Positions 61,605 to 64,000 of a DNA stretch of 64,000 nt are shown here, in pieces. The DNA is from Clostridia bacterium (GTDB lineage: Bacteria > Bacillota > Clostridia > Oscillospirales > Acutalibacteraceae). Made by a program: the position numbers and the translations under genes. A model generated the notes under the pieces. It saw only the letters and a program-made list of their open reading frames with translations, searched no databases and was not told the DNA's origin. The stretch is from assembly GCA_017560255.1 (NCBI GenBank), contig JAFYOI010000035.1, forward strand, positions 221,833 through 285,832. Direction: 5' to 3'. Position 1 is the stretch's first letter. The number at the start of each line of letters is the position of its first letter.

Positions 61605-62807
61605 ATGCGCAAATTTATAAGAGTACTATTTTTTGCGGCTTCGACATTATCGGTTATAATTTTGTCAACTGTTGCAATTTTAAAGACAACAATTCCCGAC
61701 GAATTTTTTGTATCAGAGGATGGATTTGTTGCGAAAAATATTGGCTACGGGTTAAGCATCACGGTTGCGGATACCGAATCTGTGCCCACAAGTACAAATG
61801 CAGATAATTCAGATCATAGTGTAGGAAACGTTACTTTCCTTAAAATATTCCCTGTAAAACTTGTGGACATCAATAAACAGGACAGGACTCACGTAGTCGT
61901 AAGCGGCAATCCCTTTGGAATAAAAATGTATTCTGATGGAGTGCTTGTTATCTCAATTGCAGACGTGCAGACGGCAAGTGGAAGCAAAAACCCCGCAAGA
62001 GATGCGGGATTAGAAGCAGGGGACGTCATAAAGTCAATAAACGGTTCATTGGTTTATAAGACGGAAGAAGTGGCGCAAATTGTTGAAAAAAGCGCAGGCA
62101 AAGAATTAACGCTTGAAGTTGTCCGCGAAGGAAAAATTCTGATGTTGACGTTAAAGCCCGAAAAACTTGAAGGGCAGAATGTTTATAAAGCGGGATTTTG
62201 GGTTAGAGACAGTTGTGCAGGAATAGGTACAATGACTTTCTACAATACGCGGACGTCTTGTTTTGCAGGACTTGGCCATGCGGTGTGCGACGTTGATACG
62301 GGGGCGATTCTGGATATCAAAAGCGGAGAAATCGTCCCCGCAAAAATAACGGGAGTTTATAAAGGAGTAAGCGGTTCTCCGGGTGAACTCTGCGGTATTT
62401 TTTCAACGGATAAAGCAATCGGCAAAATAATCTGCAACAATGAAAACGGAGTATACGGCAAGATGAACGGTAAAATTGACGGAGAAGAAATCCCCGTTGC
62501 ATTCAAGCAGGAAATTGAAGCAGGAAAAGCACAAATATTGACTACAATTAATGGAGAAAAACCGCAATATTATGACGTTGAAATTGTGAAGATAAATCTT
62601 AACAGTTCATCGGTGCAAAAGAATATGGTAATAAAAATAACCGATGAACAACTGATTGAAAGTACGGGTGGCATAGTCCAGGGAATGAGTGGTAGTCCGA
62701 TAATTCAGAACGGAATGTTAGTAGGCGCGGTCACCCATGTATTTGTAAATGATCCCACAAAGGGATACGCAATCTTTGCAGAGAATATGCTCGATGCGGC
62801 AGCATAA
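61605..62807 (+). CDS. spoIVB: SpoIVB serine peptidase
   Basis: 400 residues. N-terminal membrane anchor (7-27), PDZ domain ('ARDAGLEAGDVIKSINGSLV', about 120-185) and S55 peptidase domain with His225 in 'GLGHAVCD' and the serine block 'GMSGSPII' (Ser364). Made in the forespore, it cleaves SpoIVFA to trigger pro-sigma-K processing. Start ATG 61605 after GGAGGAG. It completes, with sigE and sigG, a set of compartment-signalling genes; spoIVB is usually beside spo0A, which is not in this window. Confidence 0.95.
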   Translation: MRKFIRVLFFAASTLSVIILSTVAILKTTIPDEFFVSEDGFVAKNIGYGLSITVADTESVPTSTNADNSDHSVGNVTFLKIFPVKLVDINKQDRTHVVVSGNPFGIKMYSDGVLVISIADVQTASGSKNPARDAGLEAGDVIKSINGSLVYKTEEVAQIVEKSAGKELTLEVVREGKILMLTLKPEKLEGQNVYKAGFWVRDSCAGIGTMTFYNTRTSCFAGLGHAVCDVDTGAILDIKSGEIVPAKITGVYKGVSGSPGELCGIFSTDKAIGKIICNNENGVYGKMNGKIDGEEIPVAFKQEIEAGKAQILTTINGEKPQYYDVEIVKINLNSSSVQKNMVIKITDEQLIESTGGIVQGMSGSPIIQNGMLVGAVTHVFVNDPTKGYAIFAENMLDAAA

Positions 62808-62810
62808 AAC

Positions 62811-62845
62811 AAATGCCCACACCGTTTTGGTGCGGGCATTTCGTA
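62811..62845 (+). terminator. Terminator between spoIVB and the VanW-like gene
   Basis: AAATGCCCaCACC / GGTGcGGGCATTT, 12 pairs with one mismatch; ambiguous direction, modest T-run. Confidence 0.75.
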
Positions 62846-62858
62846 TATATTTTGAAGA

Positions 62859-63695
62859 TTAATTTTTGTTTGAATATGACGTTGGTGGTGCATCCAGAAA
62901 GGGAGAATACATCATTACTGCATGGTTTTCTACGAGGGGTCTTGTTTGTAGAAGTTCTCCATCAAGCGAATATATCTCTTGATATAATTCGTTGTGTCTG
63001 GTGTAACCGCCCCAGTATTCAGGCTCCATACGGTGATTTTTCTCTATTACTCGGTATTTTTCCATCATAGGAGATGACACTCGTATCTCTCCCTCCAAAT
63101 AATCTTTTCCAACGTTTAAAACAATCTGGTACGTGTTATCGGTATCGTTGCGGAGCATAAGATCTCCGTGAGGATAGTAGCACGTTGCGCCGCTGCCAAA
63201 TGGCTGTGATCGGTTGGAATCGGGGAATACGTCATATCCGTGGCGATGACGTTCAACAATGGTGAGAGGGGAGTGTGCCGCCATCCAGAATATCAGATTA
63301 GAGAGTTGGCAAAGTCCGCCGCCCGTGCCGGGATAAAACTTTCCGTTTCGCAGAATCATACCGTCTACGTACCCTTTTCTACGGGACGGCTTGCCGATAA
63401 GTCGCCAATAACTGAATGTTTCACCGGGGCGTATAATGATTCCGTTGATTTTAGGAACGGCTAATTTGAGGTTAATAATCTTATTTTCCTGCAACCACAT
63501 ATCAACGTCCTTGAGTTGACGACGGAGGAGGGTTTTATGGGAGAAACACAGATGTTTCAGCGGTTCTTTACTGTGAGTGCGAGCGAATTTTCGGGCCATT
63601 GTAACCCAAAGTAGTTTACGCAGTGTGCCATAGTAGAGCATGCCGCATTTCAGCCGCAGGTTTGAGCGCGCAATCGGCTTGTCCATCTTGTTCAT
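62859..63695 (-). CDS. VanW family protein
   Basis: 278 residues from ATG 63695, preceded on the minus strand by GGAGGG; an earlier in-frame ATG (63758) adds 21 residues across that site. The VanW core is visible: 'INGIIIRPGETFSYWRLIGKPSRRKGYVDGMILRNGKFYPGTGGGLCQLSNLIFWMA' and 'VERHRHGYDVFPDS'. The name comes from vanB glycopeptide-resistance clusters, but the function is unknown and this copy has no van genes around it. Confidence 0.9.
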   Translation of the reverse strand: MNKMDKPIARSNLRLKCGMLYYGTLRKLLWVTMARKFARTHSKEPLKHLCFSHKTLLRRQLKDVDMWLQENKIINLKLAVPKINGIIIRPGETFSYWRLIGKPSRRKGYVDGMILRNGKFYPGTGGGLCQLSNLIFWMAAHSPLTIVERHRHGYDVFPDSNRSQPFGSGATCYYPHGDLMLRNDTDNTYQIVLNVGKDYLEGEIRVSSPMMEKYRVIEKNHRMEPEYWGGYTRHNELYQEIYSLDGELLQTRPLVENHAVMMYSPFLDAPPTSYSNKN

Positions 63696-63784
63696 AATAT
63701 ACCCTCCATTATCTTTTTTTATAATCATATCATAATGTTGTTGCCAAGTTGTATCCAAAACTGTATTTTAGTTTAAAAAAATTT

Positions 63785-63900
63785 TCATCCACGTGGAGCG
63801 AAGTCGAAATCCGAGCAACGCGAGGGTCAAACGGCACGTAGCGATGTTTGGGATCTCGGACGAAAACGTTTCTGTAAAACTTGTCATTTCCCGTCGAAAA
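63785..63900. repeat. Atypical intergenic segment, possible dispersed repeat
   Basis: GC-richer than the flanks, with GGAGCGAAGTCGAAATCCGA, CAACGCGAGG and GATCTCGGACG words and a TCCGAG/CTCGGA inverted pair (63810-63815, 63854-63859). From memory, words like these ('tcgacttcgctc', 'ctcgcgttgctcgga') recur as short dispersed intergenic repeats in many bacterial genomes. It has no internal second copy in this window. Confidence 0.45.
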
Positions 63901-63941
63901 ATGGCGACAAAAATTTTTATCAAAAATCTTTATGAAAACTA

Positions 63942-63998
63942 TTGCCAATTTTTACCAATTATGGTAAGATGTAGGAGAAATTTACAAGGAGGTAGTTG
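63942..63998 (+). promoter_or_regulatory. Promoter and ribosome site firing out of the right edge
   Basis: -35 TTGCCA (63942-63947), 17 bp, -10 TAAGAT (63965-63970), then AAGGAGG (63986-63992). A TTG at 63996 could start the next gene; its identity cannot be told from two codons. Confidence 0.7.
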
Positions 63999-64000
63999 AA

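Noticed and set aside
62859..63695. Vancomycin-resistance locus because of the VanW-like gene
   Set aside because: No vanH, vanB-type ligase, vanX or two-component genes nearby; VanW-family proteins are widespread without resistance.
63793..63999. Small protein gene in the atypical block before the right edge
   Set aside because: No ribosome site, odd Arg-rich composition, and it runs through a good promoter; likely a chance frame in a repeat.

Overview
The window reads as chromosomal DNA from an anaerobic, endospore-forming, low-to-mid GC Bacillota, most likely class Clostridia (an Oscillospirales/Ruminococcaceae-type genome is my guess, not shown). Support: sporulation genes (ylbJ, yqfC, yqfD, sigG, spoIIGA, sigE, spoIVB, a GerA-type receptor operon); SAM-I and T-box leaders; vegetative promoters of TTGACA-17 bp-TATAAT type, often with an extended TG; strong AGGAGG ribosome binding sites; and the Clostridia order yqfC-yqfD-phoH-ybeY-era-yqzL-recO. 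No phage, transposase, CRISPR array, rRNA or tRNA was recognised. Almost all DNA is coding.

Layout. 0-8 kb: divergent ylbJ (cut by the left edge), then a yqfCD / phoH-ybeY-era-yqzL-recO-mutS2 run joining sporulation, RNA/ribosome maturation and recombination. 8-12 kb: gdhA followed by nfnA-nfnB, an ammonia/glutamate and NADPH/ferredoxin electron-balance group. 12-14.3 kb: ylxM-ffh-rpsP-khpA. 14.3-17.8 kb: a lone glycosyltransferase, a membrane-anchored unknown, nrdR with its own NrdR box, and a DUF4363/YetF pair. 17.9-21.6 kb: gerA-B-C receptor operon. 21.6-23.8 kb: SAM-I riboswitch, metK, and a metallophosphoesterase. 23.8-32.3 kb: a translation super-operon rimP-nusA-rnpM-rplGA-infB-rbfA-nrnA-truB-ribF, in which ribF is fused to a HAD phosphatase. 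32.3-35 kb: rpsO and pnp, each with a structured leader. 35-38.8 kb (minus): a MocR-type regulator and T-box-controlled thrS.

38.8-46.7 kb: an exopolysaccharide control/sugar-modification group: nucleotidyltransferase-like protein, two tandem bacterial tyrosine kinases (the second with an extreme Gly/Tyr tail), a DegT aminotransferase and a membrane UDP-GlcNAc 4,6-dehydratase. 46.7-49.8 kb: sigG (with a hairpin over its ribosome binding site), an AbrB-like regulator, spoIIGA and sigE. 50.3-59.2 kb: a complete Gram-positive type IV pilus operon (pilB, pilC, four prepilins, pilD, pilM, pilN, pilO), with a highly folded RNA segment on each side of the second pilin gene. 59.2-64 kb: DMT transporter, WYL regulator, spoIVB, a VanW-like protein, and a stretch of unusual composition before a promoter that fires out of the right edge.

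Most worth following up: the RibF-HAD fusion, the structured RNA between the two pilin genes, the sigG ribosome-site hairpin, the NrdR box at nrdR, the pnp leader stem and the Tyr-rich kinase tail. I found no clearly new multi-gene defence or biosynthetic system.
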